From assembly GCF_026914265.1 (NCBI RefSeq), contig NC_069127.1:64011580-64075579 (forward strand): 64,000 bases of DNA, read 5' to 3'. Shown here piece by piece: positions 25,573 through 38,008 of this stretch. A program made the position numbers and the translations under genes. Under the pieces are notes generated by a model that was given only the letters and a program-made list of their open reading frames with translations, searched no databases and was not told the origin of the DNA. Numbering within the stretch: the stretch's first letter is position 1; each line of letters begins with the position of its first letter. The DNA comes from Mya arenaria (Eukaryota; Mollusca; Bivalvia; Myida; Myidae).

Positions 25573-28500
25573 CTACGTGATAACGTCAAGAACACGTGTG
25601 CCATGTGTGATCGGGCTTTTGCCAATTACAAAAGCGTCCTTGAGTAAACCTGCGAATTCTGCAGGGAAAATGCCATCCTCGTCGTGATGGACAACCATCG
25701 CAACTTCGTCTGAAAAAATAAGGGGAGGATATACAATTTAAACTATTTATTAAATATGTATGTTTGCTTATTATAGCTATCTAAATCTAAGCAAATATAT
25801 ATTAAATAATATAAAACGGGTATTGTTATTTTCATTTACAGTAAATGAATCAAGTCTACTATATTTAATAATAGCATGAAAAAATACTTAAATATTACTT
25901 TTATTCTTTTTGGTGTATGAGATTGTCATAAGTCACGCATTTTCAAAAATGATTGTCTTGATTTTATGAAGCTACAAAGGAAGCATGGCTGGTCATGTAA
26001 TTGACGCATATGTTGATCAAATAAATATACTGTGTAAAGGAGGGTATATTCAAATATCGGTACGGATGGGAAACTGAAGAGCAATATGACCGATTACCAT
26101 AATTAGTATTTTGTTGGCAACAAATCTATGATACACATGGAATATAATCATAAATCATAAACCAACCTTTGTTAACCGCGTCGCCGACATGTTTTTTCAA
26201 CTGAATTCCAACCCCGAAGTTAATGGCCTCTCCCGCCTTCTTCCGGCCAGCTCCCAATTTCCACGTTACAATTGCGCAGTTCATTGAGTCGATGCTGTGG
26301 ATGTGGCCTGTTTATGATCAATAGCAAATCAATTCAAATGTGAAGCAACAACAGCGGGACAGTAGTCATACTAAATGAAGTGCACCATACTTTTTTGAAT
26401 GCACAAGAATTTACTTCGTGTACCTTTATTGGTATGAACAAAAAGTAAAATTTAAAACAAACGACCAGAGTTAGTATCAATACTATTACACCCCTTATTA
26501 GCTTACTTATTGTGAATTGCAATAGTCGTTTTTAACTAAAGGCCACGAGAAATGACAATTGTTCCAGAAATATCGGAAATGTCAGCTGACAATAAATCTT
26601 ATTTGCTCCATAAACTTATAACGATTAACAGATCATGTTTTATTATATACCTGATTTCGAACATTTAATCTCATATGTGTGTTTTGCCTTGGGCAAGTAT
26701 TCAAACACATCCGCCCCCTTGAGGCACAGTTTGTCCGCAAGTTCCTCTTGGACACCCTGGGCTACCATCATGGCCTGGAACTTGGCAAGGGCGCTCCCGT
26801 CAATCAGCGTCTTGGCTACCATATCAACAGCCGCATCCATGCTACCCGCTGCGTTAACTTTGTATAGAAGATGGCCACCTAAAGAAAAGATGTTAGTTTT
26901 GCACTAGTTTAGTTTAGATCGAACAAAATATATTTGGCAGAGCAAAACGTGCTGCATATTTCCACTCGAAGAACTAGATGTTTGACATGATAGAAACTTG
27001 CTTAACTTTAGTTTAAGTCTATAGTCAGAATTCGGAAAAATTGTAAAAGTGTGCCCTGATTTAAATCGCCTGATTCCGTATCCGAGGTAGTTCTAAATTC
27101 TATCATTTAACGTCAAAGATGCTGGGCATTTAGGGATTATAGGATAAGAGTTGGAACACTTGACCACATGACAACTTTCACAAATGAGTATAGAATTCGT
27201 TGGAATATAGGAGAGGGAATCTAATAAAGTTACTGGGTATTTGTGAGGTCACATCACTTTATACCTTATTCATCAAACTATGCATGTATGGTATTGTATT
27301 ATTATATAGTACGTAGATCAAAGTTCAATTATATGTGGATAAAATACAATCATGGTTCAAATTCATTTAGATGCACAACACATATGGTTTTGCAAGTTTA
27401 AGTTTATATTAAATAAGGGTTTGGCGCACACACGCGCGCAACTGATTATAAAACGCTTATAGTACAATCAAAAGTTTAGAAATATGACCAGACGTACACA
27501 GAAAAAATAATTCCCGTTCAATAAGATTATAAAACATCAACGATGAATTGGTATTTATGAGTTCGCATCAATGAAAAGTCTTCATTCATCACAACTGGCC
27601 TGCAGCGGATTGTATTATCTCAAAGCAAGTAGTTCAAAGGTCAAAACATTGCGTCATGAATCACATTCATTGAGAATCATTACACGTATGGTTGTTCTAA
27701 ATTGAGCAACCAAAAGATAAAGACAAGGCGGACACACAAGTGCGACTATTTATAAATCGCTTGAAATACAATCAAACGATTAGAAATATTTGAATTAAAA
27801 AAAAATATTCCCCATTCAATACGTTTCTGAAACATTTCCCTATATGGACGGAAATCCAAGAGTACATCACATGAATAACCAACCTTGTTATCTTTTCCCC
27901 TCAATGGGCAACCTAAACAGCGGAAAACGAATAGCGATAACAGGAAAACTGGCTTGCATAACTCTTTACATTCACAAAATGTCAAGGACAAGTAAATATT
28001 GCGTTCTTTCCCGCCACAACAAATGATAAAATTGGGCCACTGTTTCAGTAGGTAACTAAGACTATGTTTCAGTAGGTAACTAAGACTAAGTTGCGAAACT
28101 AAAATAACTTATATATCTATATCTAACCCTAACCCTATAAGCTTAGAAAAATGTCAAATGTGAGATAACAAGACTTGCACAATACCTAGTCTTGTAACGA
28201 GGTCTGTTAAATCGTTTGGACCATTTCCATGTAGACACTCAATGGTTTCAGCAACTTCGAGAGCATTTCCGATATTCATTCCGATTGGTGAATTCATGTC
28301 GGTTAGTAGGGCAATAGTCTGTACACCAGATCCGTTTCCGGCGGCAACCTGTTGGGAAAGCTACTACGATTAGAATGGCATACTTACGGAAGTCTCTTCA
28401 AATCATTTGAGTGTTCAAAAACAATTTACGAAATCCAGTGTATATCATTATACAATACATTTTTGCTTTTATCGTATCGCCTATATTAGTAGGTATGGTT

Positions 28501-31500
28501 TAAATATGTTATGGACGAAGTAAAATAATATTTCCAACATATGTTAGAAATAATGTAATATAAACTTAAATTCCACTTAAGTAATTAAGATACAGCAGGT
28601 TTTAGGATAAGGTCTTAAAGAGTTGATGATCATATTATAAGATAAATCATTCTGGCAGATACAATCATACGCAATAACCTGAGAACTGTAAGCATTTAGG
28701 AACTTGATTGGCCAACATAATATAACATTCAAGGGCGACGCATCTGGTACACTCGTTATTGACAGAATGACTGCGGAAGGACTCTGAAACCTTTTGGAAA
28801 ACAGTATACCGAAGTTTTAGACATGATAAGATAGGGTCAAACTCAGTTTTGTTGTTTTGTTGATATTGTTCTTGTTATTGACTGACGTAAAAAGGAAAAT
28901 GAAAAAATACTATATTAACATACTGAGTTGAATTTTAAAAACAAGTTTAAATAACTACAAAGTTACCATTCTGTTTGCCAGTTCTCGTGCGTCTTTCTCA
29001 TTCTTCAGGAAAGCGCCCTTCCCAATTTTCACGTCTAGAACAAGGGCGTCGAGGGACTCGGCAACTTTCTTGGAGATTATTGAGGCTGGAAACATCAAGA
29101 CATACACTTGTTAATAAAACTCTCGAATATATTGTATACAAAACATTTTGCGAACAATCACGAGTAGTTTTTTTTAATGTGTGTACCCTCAAATGATTAA
29201 AATTCACATTTATAAGCGACGTGAGAGAAGAACATTAGGTAAGTGTTATCAAAGATTAACCGTACTTATATCGGGCTAGCAATAATAAAAAATTAAAAAT
29301 GTTTATCTAGGCTTATGTACGGTAAATTTTAAAGCTCTCTATTATATCGTTTTGTTTGGCGATGGCCAACAACAAACAATGCAAAATACTCTGTAAAAAA
29401 TACTTTTTAATTTTACTGGATAGGCCATGACCAATTTTGACATTGTTGAACTGATGGTTTTTTTAGTTTTCTCCGTAAACTTTCAATTATAAATGAAATG
29501 TCAATATTAAGTTCAAACCGTTATATACGAAATGCAACAGAGTCGAAAAACAGTATTTGTTTAACGACTCATTACCTAAAAGATAGAGCTAAACAAATGT
29601 ACCCGTCTAGAACAAGTGCGTCCAAGGACTCGGCGGCTTTCTTTTTTATTGAGGCTGATACAAGAAAGAGACGACCTATCAGCTAGTTGTTTATTTAAGG
29701 CCTCAATAACAAATAGTGTGTTTCTACTTATAAGTATATCAGTAATTGCAAGAATGTTATTTTTATAATATATTTCGCTTATTTAGAATTTAGAAAAATT
29801 GTATGCAATGTTTGCCCCTGAAATACACAAAAATCATATTCATATAAAGCGACGCTAGAGAAAAGTGTAAATGTCATCATAAATTAACGGTATTTAACAG
29901 CCCTAATTTGTTAACGGGATAGCGAAAACGAAATTATTGTTCAATGCAAGTGTACGGTGAATTTATAGTTCCATTTTTAATCATTTTGTTTCGCTTTGTC
30001 CGTTTTGCTGGTGATTGCAAGCAAAAAAACAGGCAATGTCTTCTTTGAAATGTTTTACAACAATTATTGTGTTATATGATGACAAGCAACGTGTCCGATT
30101 AACTTACTGGGGTCCATGACCGATGTTGGTCATGTTAAACTGGAATTATTGTGTATTTATGCCGTTAACTGTCGATTTAAAAAAAACTGTCAAACTCAAA
30201 CCGCATTTACAAAATTCGATACAGCCCAAAATGTATATTTTAACCTATATTTTGCCCAGAGCTTAAAGCTTCAAACGATCGTATACTTTATGCAGATACC
30301 CCAGTGGTTATTTACTTTATTTGAATATGCACAGACATCTAAAAGCGTGTCCTTACATGTTATTAAGCCAATATTTTCAGTCGTTGACGTCACATCGCGC
30401 GTGGCATACATAATCTTGTCCGCTGGCACGAGATTGCTCGTCTGTCCAACAATGCAGCAGCCGACGTCTTCAAGAATCTTGATCATGTTTGCATGTGATT
30501 GGGAAACCGTGAATCCAGGAATGGATTCCAGTTTATCGAGTGTTCCGCCTGTGTGACAGAGACCGCGTCCCGACACCATCGGTACCTGTGATGTACGATG
30601 AAAGGATGTCTCGCTACTGTAATGCAAAAACTCGCCTATGCCTACTTCTTTTTCTTCGCATATAGGGATTGCATGTGTAACCCTATTCTAATTTTACTTT
30701 AAGATGCAAGTGCTGTGGAGTTGTTTTCTTGACAGCTTGACAACACTTAACAGTGTACGATTTCTGTAGTGATTGCGTGATTGTAAAGTCCTTTTTTGTA
30801 TTCGCCTTGGCTTGTTTATGGAAATGATTTATGCAAATTATATAACATTAGGCTAGGCTGTTCACTTTTGGTGTATGTTTTGCCATCACTGGTGCTAGCT
30901 CTACTCACCTTCATACCACACGCGGCTAGAGCAGGCGCGAGTATCAGGCTGACTTTGTCCCCAACTCCACCAGTGCTGTGTTTGTCGACAATTTTGCCTC
31001 TCCATTCCGCTGGCCACTTCAAAACCTCACCACTGTGTGTCATTGAGCGCGTCAAGTAGGACGTCTCATCATAGTCAAGGCCGCGGATGTACATCGCCAT
31101 CAACATTGCCCCTGTGAGAACAAGAAGTAAAGTTGTAACGCCTTTTCATGAAAACCCTCAACTCAGCCAAATCCCTAACTACCCCTCTCCCATTCCTACA
31201 CTCATGCATAAGATTTTACTTGAAACATTCCATTGAAAAATCCGGATTATAATTTTATTTAACCTAAGGTTCGGTAATTACATATTGACCTACTTTCTAA
31301 GATATCATTGTAAACAGGGAGCTTATGTTTGCCAAAACCGGGAAATTTGCGTCGCAAATAGTTGACATTTAAGCGTTAATTGTTATTTCCAGCTTGAATG
31401 ATTGCTGTTTTACAATTATGTTCACAAACAAAAGATGACTGTTTGTCCTTCCATCATATTTCGCTATTAAATTTAATGAGACATTTTTGTGGTTTAATAA

Positions 31501-32376
31501 ATCAAAAGGATATGTTTATTATGTTGTTGTGCCCTACATAGTGAAATGTTGAAAATAGTCTGTACGAATAATAACTTTGAAATAGGTAGCTGACATATAA
31601 TGGCTATATTAACTTTTATCAAGCGGGCCTTCGTGAATAGTTCGTTAAGTAACTGACAAACTGAACTAGTCAACTAGGGCAATAATGAAAATGAGATTTC
31701 GAGTGGAGTTAAACTTTATATTCAACCTCAGGATTCAAAATAAAATAAATCGTAGAAAATTCCTGGTTTATCATTCTCTAGAACTCAAGGTTCATTCATT
31801 TTACTAAGCGCATGAGGAATACGAAATGTATACAAATAAACCATATTGTTTCCATTTCCATTATGATATAAATAATTTGATTAGTGGGTGCAGTTTATTG
31901 TATGCTCTATTTATTAAAGCCATTGCAATGATTAATTTGTATACTGAACTCGTTCGTGTATAGATAACTTCACACTATCAGTCTTAAAAATATTATGCGC
32001 ATAAGTGAAAACTTACATGAAGATCATGATAGGCCAAATGTTTGAATACATTGGCAGGTGAAGCTGTCAGACATAAAATAGAGCCGATAACGTTACAAGA
32101 AGTAAATATTGCAAAAAACAAAATTGCGACTGTTGATAATTAAAATGTAATATTAATAAAATAACATAGTTTGATAAATACTTCCACACATTATATAAGA
32201 TATTCCTTGATGTACTTTTCTACAAAAAAATGTGACATTATATATATTTCTACCTTAAAAGATGCTCTTTGATCGGTAGTATTATCATTAAGTTAAAAAG
32301 TTCATTGTTCGATTTTCTCTGCAGATATTATTGCTATATACACACATTTTATACACTTTTTGTTGAATACAAGCAT

Positions 32377-32452
<76 letters not shown>

Positions 32453-32927
32453 GCAATTACGATTTGTTTGTATTCTATATTTTTAATAATGTTCACTCAC
32501 TGATTGATACCGTTTGGTTGCGATAACGGTTTCTTTTTTCTTTTTGGAACTGCTAAATGTAACAAATAAAAGCAACAATGTCACATGTAATGTAGAAATA
32601 CATAGAAAGAGCTAAATAAATATATATTCAAAGCAATAACGGTTTGTTTGTATGACATATACAAATATTTATTGCGCATTCATATACGTTTGTTCTAATA
32701 AAAATAACTGTAATATTATTTTCATAATTATTCCTACCTAGTTGCGCATCTTGAACCTGACCGGCCACAACCTCTTTCACAAAATATTCCACCTCTTCAC
32801 GAGTTAGCTGTTTTCCATCTCTTTTTCGTTTAATCAAGCTAGGAATACACAGTTCTCCATTTATTTTCCCAGTTTCCGTCTCCCCGTTTCTTTTTTTGTT
32901 ATTGGAGTTTCCTGAGTTTGGAGGCAT
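25573..32927 (-). CDS. TYMP: thymidine phosphorylase, paralogue 1 (8 exons, 469 aa)
   Basis: Exons in coding order: 32738-32927, 30909-31111, 30357-30585, 28967-29085, 28186-28348, 26651-26878, 26167-26307, 25573-25709. All introns are GT-AG and the 1410-nt CDS is in frame throughout. The predicted reaction is thymidine + phosphate giving thymine + 2-deoxyribose 1-phosphate, a cytosolic pyrimidine-salvage step. The phosphate loop KHSTGG is at residues 107-112, and the family signature [16 protein letters not shown] at 136-151. Base-binding residues equivalent to E. coli His85, Arg171, Ser186 and Lys190 are all present (H108, R194, S209, K213) with identical spacing. Length matches animal TYMP (about 480 aa). 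The start is the first ATG (MPPNSG) downstream of a TATA box. No targeting signal was seen. Intron 3 holds a decayed extra exon 4. Relative to paralogue 2 there is W for G in the segment before LGAGR. Confidence 0.95.
28038..28092. repeat. 25-bp direct repeat in TYMP-1 intron 5
   Basis: TTTCAGTAGGTAACTAAGACTA occurs twice in tandem. Paralogue 2 has a single related GTCAGTGGGTAACTAAGA near 41186. Confidence 0.7.
29600..29656 (-). pseudogene. vestigial duplicate of TYMP exon 4 inside intron 3
   Basis: Read on the - strand, an acceptor-like TATCAG is followed by CCTCAATA and then GCCGAGTCCTTGGACGC and CTTGTTCTAGACG, matching the first half of the real exon 4 (29085 downward) with a 3-nt deletion. 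The second half and the donor site are gone. Flanking sequence to about 30060 resembles the intron beside the real exon 4, so exon and flank were duplicated together. TYMP-2 keeps the flanks (near 43045-43075) but has lost the exon remnant. Confidence 0.75.
32379..32452. repeat. (TTA)n microsatellite in TYMP-1 intron 1
   Basis: Pure TAT/ATT trinucleotide, about 74 bp. The poly-Leu frame across it is an artefact. Confidence 0.95.
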
Positions 32928-33155
32928 TTTAATGAGTTTTGCTTTGGATTTGGAAATATATTTTTAGCTAAACAAATGTTGAACAAAGGTATAGCCTTAA
33001 ATGTGGCAAAGTTCTTCGCGGATGGTGTTGCTATGATTAGTCAACTTATGATAAAATTTAACAACGGAACGTTTGCATCAACAACGCGTCTATGCTATTC
33101 GATATTACTTCTGCAATATTGAAATACTCGTATAGATAGAAATATACAGCTGCGT

Positions 33156-33164
33156 CCTTTTATA
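33156..33164 (-). promoter_or_regulatory. TATA box of TYMP-1
   Basis: On the - strand the site reads TATAAAAGG, 229 bp upstream of the ATG. The surrounding GTCTACAA...TATA...GCG arrangement is shared with the TYMP-2 promoter. Confidence 0.65.
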
Positions 33165-33310
33165 TTGCTTATTGTAGACGAATACTGAAACAGTTTCCGT
33201 ACAACTCGATTTGCAATGCGAAAATGTTCTAACCGCTCCTTCATGTAATGTCACTTAGGATAGTATCGCTTTAAAACTTTCGTTACATAATTTGTCCTGA
33301 AATCTAGGTC

Positions 33311-33448
33311 AATGAGATAAAACCGTCCGATTTGAAAAAGTACACCAGACCGACCTTGTGAAAATGCGTTATTGAATGTTTACAATTATTCTACGCAATT
33401 CACAGTCAGTCTCGTATACTTTTCAAATCGGACATTTTATATCTCATT
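33311..33448. repeat. inverted repeat upstream of TYMP-1
   Basis: Arms 33311-33345 and 33414-33448 (GTCCGATTTGAAAA and its complement) are about 30 of 35 complementary around a 68-bp loop. TYMP-2 has the loop sequence (TGTTTACAATTATT) and one arm-like stretch but no second arm. It could be a small palindromic element or a regulatory structure. Confidence 0.7.
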
Positions 33449-33711
33449 CATAAAATTTACGAATGTGCAATTTGTTTATATTGTTATCTTTTGTGTTATA
33501 AGTGGGATTCTGTTTATGATAGGGGCAATCTGTTGAATGATGATACGATATTTAATTACACTTTTGTTCGGCACTCAATCCATATTGTAGCCCAGCTCAA
33601 ATAAACAAACCATTTTGTATATATGCAATGTACATGTATATGAATGGTCGTCTTTGTTTTAAGTGCATTTAATATTGTTGAATTTTTTTATCAATGGTCA
33701 TTTTTACCAAT

Positions 33712-33888
33712 TTCTTCTTCTTCTTCTTCTTCTTCTTCTTCTTCTTCTTCTTCTTCTTCTTCTTCTTCTTCTTTTTCATCTTCTTCTTCTTCTTCTTCTT
33801 CTTCTTCTTCTTCTTCTTCTTCTTCTTCTTCTTCTTCTTCTTCTTCTTCTTCTTCTTCTTCTTCTTCTTCTTCTTCTTCTTCTTTTTC
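33712..33888. repeat. (TTC)n tract, about 177 bp
   Basis: Almost pure TTC/GAA with one TTTTTCATC interruption. Such homopurine-homopyrimidine DNA can form triplex structures. It lies about 550 bp beyond the TYMP-1 TATA box. Poly-Ser, poly-Leu, poly-Phe and poly-Lys frames are artefacts. Confidence 0.95.
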
Positions 33889-34403
33889 AAATAAACGTTG
33901 TTGTAAGGGTTTTATTTATAGATATAACTTTATCATAGGACAGGAGTTTTACTTATACGCGCCGCATATGAACACACCTTAACGATTTTTCATTCAAAAA
34001 AGCAAAGGCTTTATTGACATAGACACAATCAAAGAAAACAAGTTTCCGGTACTGGTTTGAGAGGACCCGCGTCATTATTCGGACCTCATGTATTCTGGAC
34101 CCCTTTTCAGATAAAGGTTCAATATATGTGCGTTTTTTACTCCACATTTCAATGCTATCAAATCAATTATTGGTGTGTTTGAATTCTAGGTTTTAATTAG
34201 GACGATCAAGTAATGACCATCAATCTTAAAACATTGTGCGTGTATAATGTAGTGAGCGACAATAAACAATGGTAAAATTGTTAGTATATACTTACCAAAA
34301 GAAAGAATTTAATGCGACGCAGTTATTTCAATACTTAACACAGGTGAAAAGTTTGTCGAATCGAAATGTCGCTTTAATCGTGACCGTTGACTGTACTTCA
34401 TAA

Positions 34404-35290
34404 CAACAACAACAACAACCTTTAATCCATTGGGGATATTCATCGCAGCCAGAAAAAAGCATACAAATGAGTATACATGTTGGGGTATCGTATATCATTA
34501 TGGTTAAATATGTTAATAACTTGCAATATTGAAAATCTAGGAGGGGACAATGTTATAACATTTATATGAGATTATAAAGATTAAATTGTTAAAACATTTC
34601 GAGATTCAGTAAAGGAAATGTCTTAAAGTGAAAGACAAAAATGTAATAAATAATAGGGTTTGATTTTAGTAAATACAATAGGATGAATAGCAACCAAATG
34701 CATGGGTAAATGTTTACATGTAAACACGCAAGTAAATAATGTTCTCACTATCTGGGTCAATGGTGCGTAGGGGGATATGCATGACGGTTCACGAGGATCT
34801 CGTGTAGTGAGGCGTTTTATGAATTTAATGCCTCCAGGAATGAAACATTTCAGATAAGCTTCATTAGAGATAAGACTTTTATTGTGAATTTTTACTACGA
34901 GATGCAAGATGTATACTGGTTATTTATTTTAAATGAATAGTTGGGATATTTCCCCATCATCAGCGATTACCGAAGAATTTTAGTATGCGACTAGCAAAGA
35001 CGCCGAGGTTTGTAAGTACACTTATATCATTTGATTGGAAAAAATCACAAAATGTTGGCACGTTTGAATTAACATAGTAATATATCTTAATGAATTTGAT
35101 TCTTAGGTCTTTGTATTTGTCCCAATTGAGCAGATAGTGATAGGCATCAACTAAGTCCGGTTTAGAAAATAGAGTACAACATGACCCATTTATTTTAATG
35201 ACTTTGTCGTAGAAATGTATTCGGTTTGGATATTGCTTAAAACCAATAGGTAGTACCTCATTTCGGTCGTCGAATATGATGCACATTTTT
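34404..35290 (-). mobile_element. 5'-truncated LINE fragment with (TTG)n tail
   Basis: The - strand frame 35286-34960 (108 codons) resembles the C-terminal tail of LINE reverse-transcriptase proteins: a degenerate H-x-LL-NW-x-KY-x-x-LR segment followed by the acidic-hydrophobic end. Downstream on the same strand the sequence runs to AAAGG followed by TTG repeats at 34404-34420, a typical LINE 3' end. The reverse-transcriptase domain itself is absent. The family is not assigned. Confidence 0.5.
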
Positions 35291-35578
35291 CATAGAAAAT
35301 GCAAAACACAAACAACTCTTTTAAGCGACCACTTTTGACAAAAACTCTTGCTAAGCAAAATACTTCAAACTACCCAAAACCATGTTATAATAGGTATCAG
35401 AAATCTTATTGAAGATTTGCCAGATATATACATTATAATAGTCAAAATGCAGAATGGTTATCAGCATTATAATGCAATCCTCATTGTACAAATGCCATCG
35501 ATTCAAATAGTAGTTCCCTCTTTATGACGTTTATCCTAATCGCCTCATCATATGTTCTGTCCATTTTTACAATGGTAG

Positions 35579-35643
35579 GAACGTGCGTCACGCCCACCTA
35601 CTGAAACGAATCCACAAGCTCGAGGAAAACGTTAACAAACTAG
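35579..35643 (+). CDS. possible isolated exon (65 nt), unknown gene
   Basis: Between an acceptor-like ATGGTAG and a donor CTAG/GTATTG lies an open stretch encoding NVRHAHLLKRIHKLEENVNK with good coding character (GC-richer than its surroundings, heptad-like Leu/Ile spacing). No neighbouring exons were identified on this strand, and the pyrimidine tract is weak. It could be a fragment of an unrelated gene, a processed relic or chance. Confidence 0.2.
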
Positions 35644-35989
35644 GTATTGTTCATGTTTTTTTATTTCCTGACATATTTCCATAAAAAGCAATAGCACATC
35701 GAACAAATCAAAATTTATTGCATGCACGGTAATGGTTCATTTCTGAAATTCACTATTCGTGTTAGCCTGAAAATGGAATAATTATTTTAAGATAAGGGTT
35801 CCCTGCGGACGGAATTAAATTTCTTTACTTAAAGTGAACAGAAAAAAATATGTTTATGTACTTTTGGGGGTGGGGTGGCACGATCTGGCTAAAAAAACTC
35901 TGAATCTTGTGAAATGGCTGTCAGGACCTTTCTCGATCAAGATCTGCATAAAATCTGTCCGATTGCCTAAAATGATGCTACACCGATGC

Positions 35990-36330
35990 AGATTTTATTA
36001 TTGATTTGAGGTCATCCGGTCAAATGCCAAGGTCACAGTGACCTTAAACGTGTAAATCTCTCCGAGTTGTAACTTGACAATGCATAGACCTTTGGTCATC
36101 AAACTTGTCATAGATGTTGGTTGTGACTAGTTTATGGCCCCTATTTATATTGTTGTCAATAGGCCCAAAGGGGTCATTATAACCATGAACTCGAAGTTCT
36201 TGTCCGAGTGGTAACTTCTGCCTGCACCGACGGTCCTTTTACTTGACGTCGAGGTTGGATGTGACCAGTTGATGAACACTTTTGATTTTGAGGCCATCAG
36301 GTCAAATCAGCTGGCCATTCGGTCCATACA
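35990..36330. repeat. dispersed GGTCA-type repeat
   Basis: Contains degenerate internally repeated motifs such as GAGGTCATCCGGTCAAATG, CAAGGTCACAGTGACC and GAGGCCATCAGGTCAAAT, a style common in bivalve intergenic DNA. Non-coding. Confidence 0.5.
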
Positions 36331-37754
36331 TATTTTATTCTCCAAATATTCATAACATCTTGGCAACATGGTTTAAACTAATTTATCAGTAATACAACTT
36401 CGTGGATTCTCTTGATATGTTGTGCCTACATATTTGAGAAAAAAAGGACGTAACGTTTTACTTCGACAATTCAAATATCAAAGAAAACGGTCATCTCCTT
36501 GAATTCCTCAGTAATCCTGATACATGCAACAATGATACTGATATATTTCCGGTTGAAACCCGCTGTGAGATGACTTCTTATAACTTACGTTCAGCGTGTT
36601 GCATTAGATAAATGGATAGATTTATTATGGCACAGTGAAACATAGCACGAGGATAACAACAGCACAAAGAATAGATTAAAATGCAATGAAGAACCATGAC
36701 ATACTGCAATACCAAGGATAACACAATATAGAGTCATCTCTTATTTCCATTATAGCCTTTCGTATTGGTAGCATGGCATAGGAGTTATATTCACATCTTA
36801 AACGAAGGATGATTTGTATGTTTGAAACGACATATTGAAAAATATGTCGTGATTCTTTCTAAGAGATATCATGTTTTTTAACAACATGTCTGTTTTTGTA
36901 AAGACAACACAAATAACTGAAATTGATTCATCTACTGAATTTCTTTCTCTTCAAAAGCAATTACTTAATCTGAACCGTATGCATCATCTTAGAATACTGT
37001 TCCAATAGAGGCTTGTCAAACATAAGGAGACCAAGGGAGTACATACATAGCAGACGATTCAAACGTAATGGCATACGGTTATTTTTCCTACTTTTATAGT
37101 TGGCTTCATTAACAACATAGATTATGCAGAAATATTAAAGGCCTTGAATGTTTATGTGAAAAACTAGAGAAACAAGCTCAGTAGGCAAAAGTTTAAACAT
37201 AAACCCCGTTACATGGCACAGGGTAAACGCCAAAGCCTCCAATATCTGCAGATGGATGCAATGTATTACTTTAAAATGCTATGAAATGAGATCATGTATA
37301 ACGTTGATTTTTGTATAATTTTGCTTTTGAGCTTCGATAGCGTTCAACAAACTGCGTCCGGTGAAAATATTAGTACTTCTACTTTCGTTTTAATGCGTTG
37401 CAATATATTTAAGTGAAACATAAAATGCGGCTGCTTCAACATGCCGACGCAACGTTTGAAGAGTTAAACATAGAGACCCGGAAACGCCTCATAGTTGCTA
37501 TAAGACATCTAAGTTTGCTCTTGTAGACACCTCTATGTCACAAGTAAACAGAGGCCCAAAGAATTTGTCAGGATAGAAGTGAATCTGTGAAATAATAAGG
37601 TATAATAATTTATTGTTATCATGAGGCCAACTCTCTCAATTTCTTTGTTCGTTGTTAAGATGTCATTCATCATTGTTAAATAGCACCATTTGGGCTTAAA
37701 AAGCCCCAATAGCATTCCTCATCAATACACTACACGAGACTCAAAATAAAATGT

Positions 37755-38008
37755 GGGGCCGTATTCATAAAACGTCTTAGTGTATAATATTAACATTGTG
37801 AAAAATCTCATAATATATTACAATGTTTATTTCAAAATCCGAGTAATTTTTATCATAGGTTTCATATGAACTCATCATTTAGACCATTTCCGTGCATATT
37901 TTCATAGTTTGTTGTACAAACATTGTTAGCTTCCATCAAAATTAGCATCGTAAAAAGCCAAAGTTTTTAGTTGAAATTCAACCCAAGTTGTTTTATTAAT
38001 ACGGACAC
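37755..38008. mobile_element. MITE family 4, about 254 bp
   Basis: Left end GGGGCCGTATTCATAAAACG; the right end, reverse-complemented, is GTCCGTATTAATAAAACAAC. Imperfect inverted repeats of about 20 bp, no coding capacity. Confidence 0.6.

Larger units (their letters stand above)
21430..33200. repeat. TYMP segmental duplication, unit 1
   Basis: Contains TYMP-1. Homology to unit 2 (about 36440-46500) covers the gene, its upstream region, its 3' flank (for example about 24680-25310 against 38240-38870) and patches further down (21430-22020 against 36440-37100, sharing GAAAACGGTCATC and AGACCAAGGGAG). Most introns are strongly diverged while exons and one intron-3 patch are close. Confidence 0.75.

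Noticed and set aside
28120..28140. Telomere-like CCCTAACCCTA (also GGGTTAGGGTTAG near 22023)
   Set aside because: Only about two repeats each; too short to indicate a telomere or fusion point.
30116..30556. 146-codon + strand frame
   Set aside because: Antisense shadow of TYMP-1 exon 3; the - strand has the conserved protein and splice sites.
33644..33982. Poly-Ser, poly-Leu, poly-Phe and poly-Lys frames
   Set aside because: All read the same TTC/GAA microsatellite in different frames.
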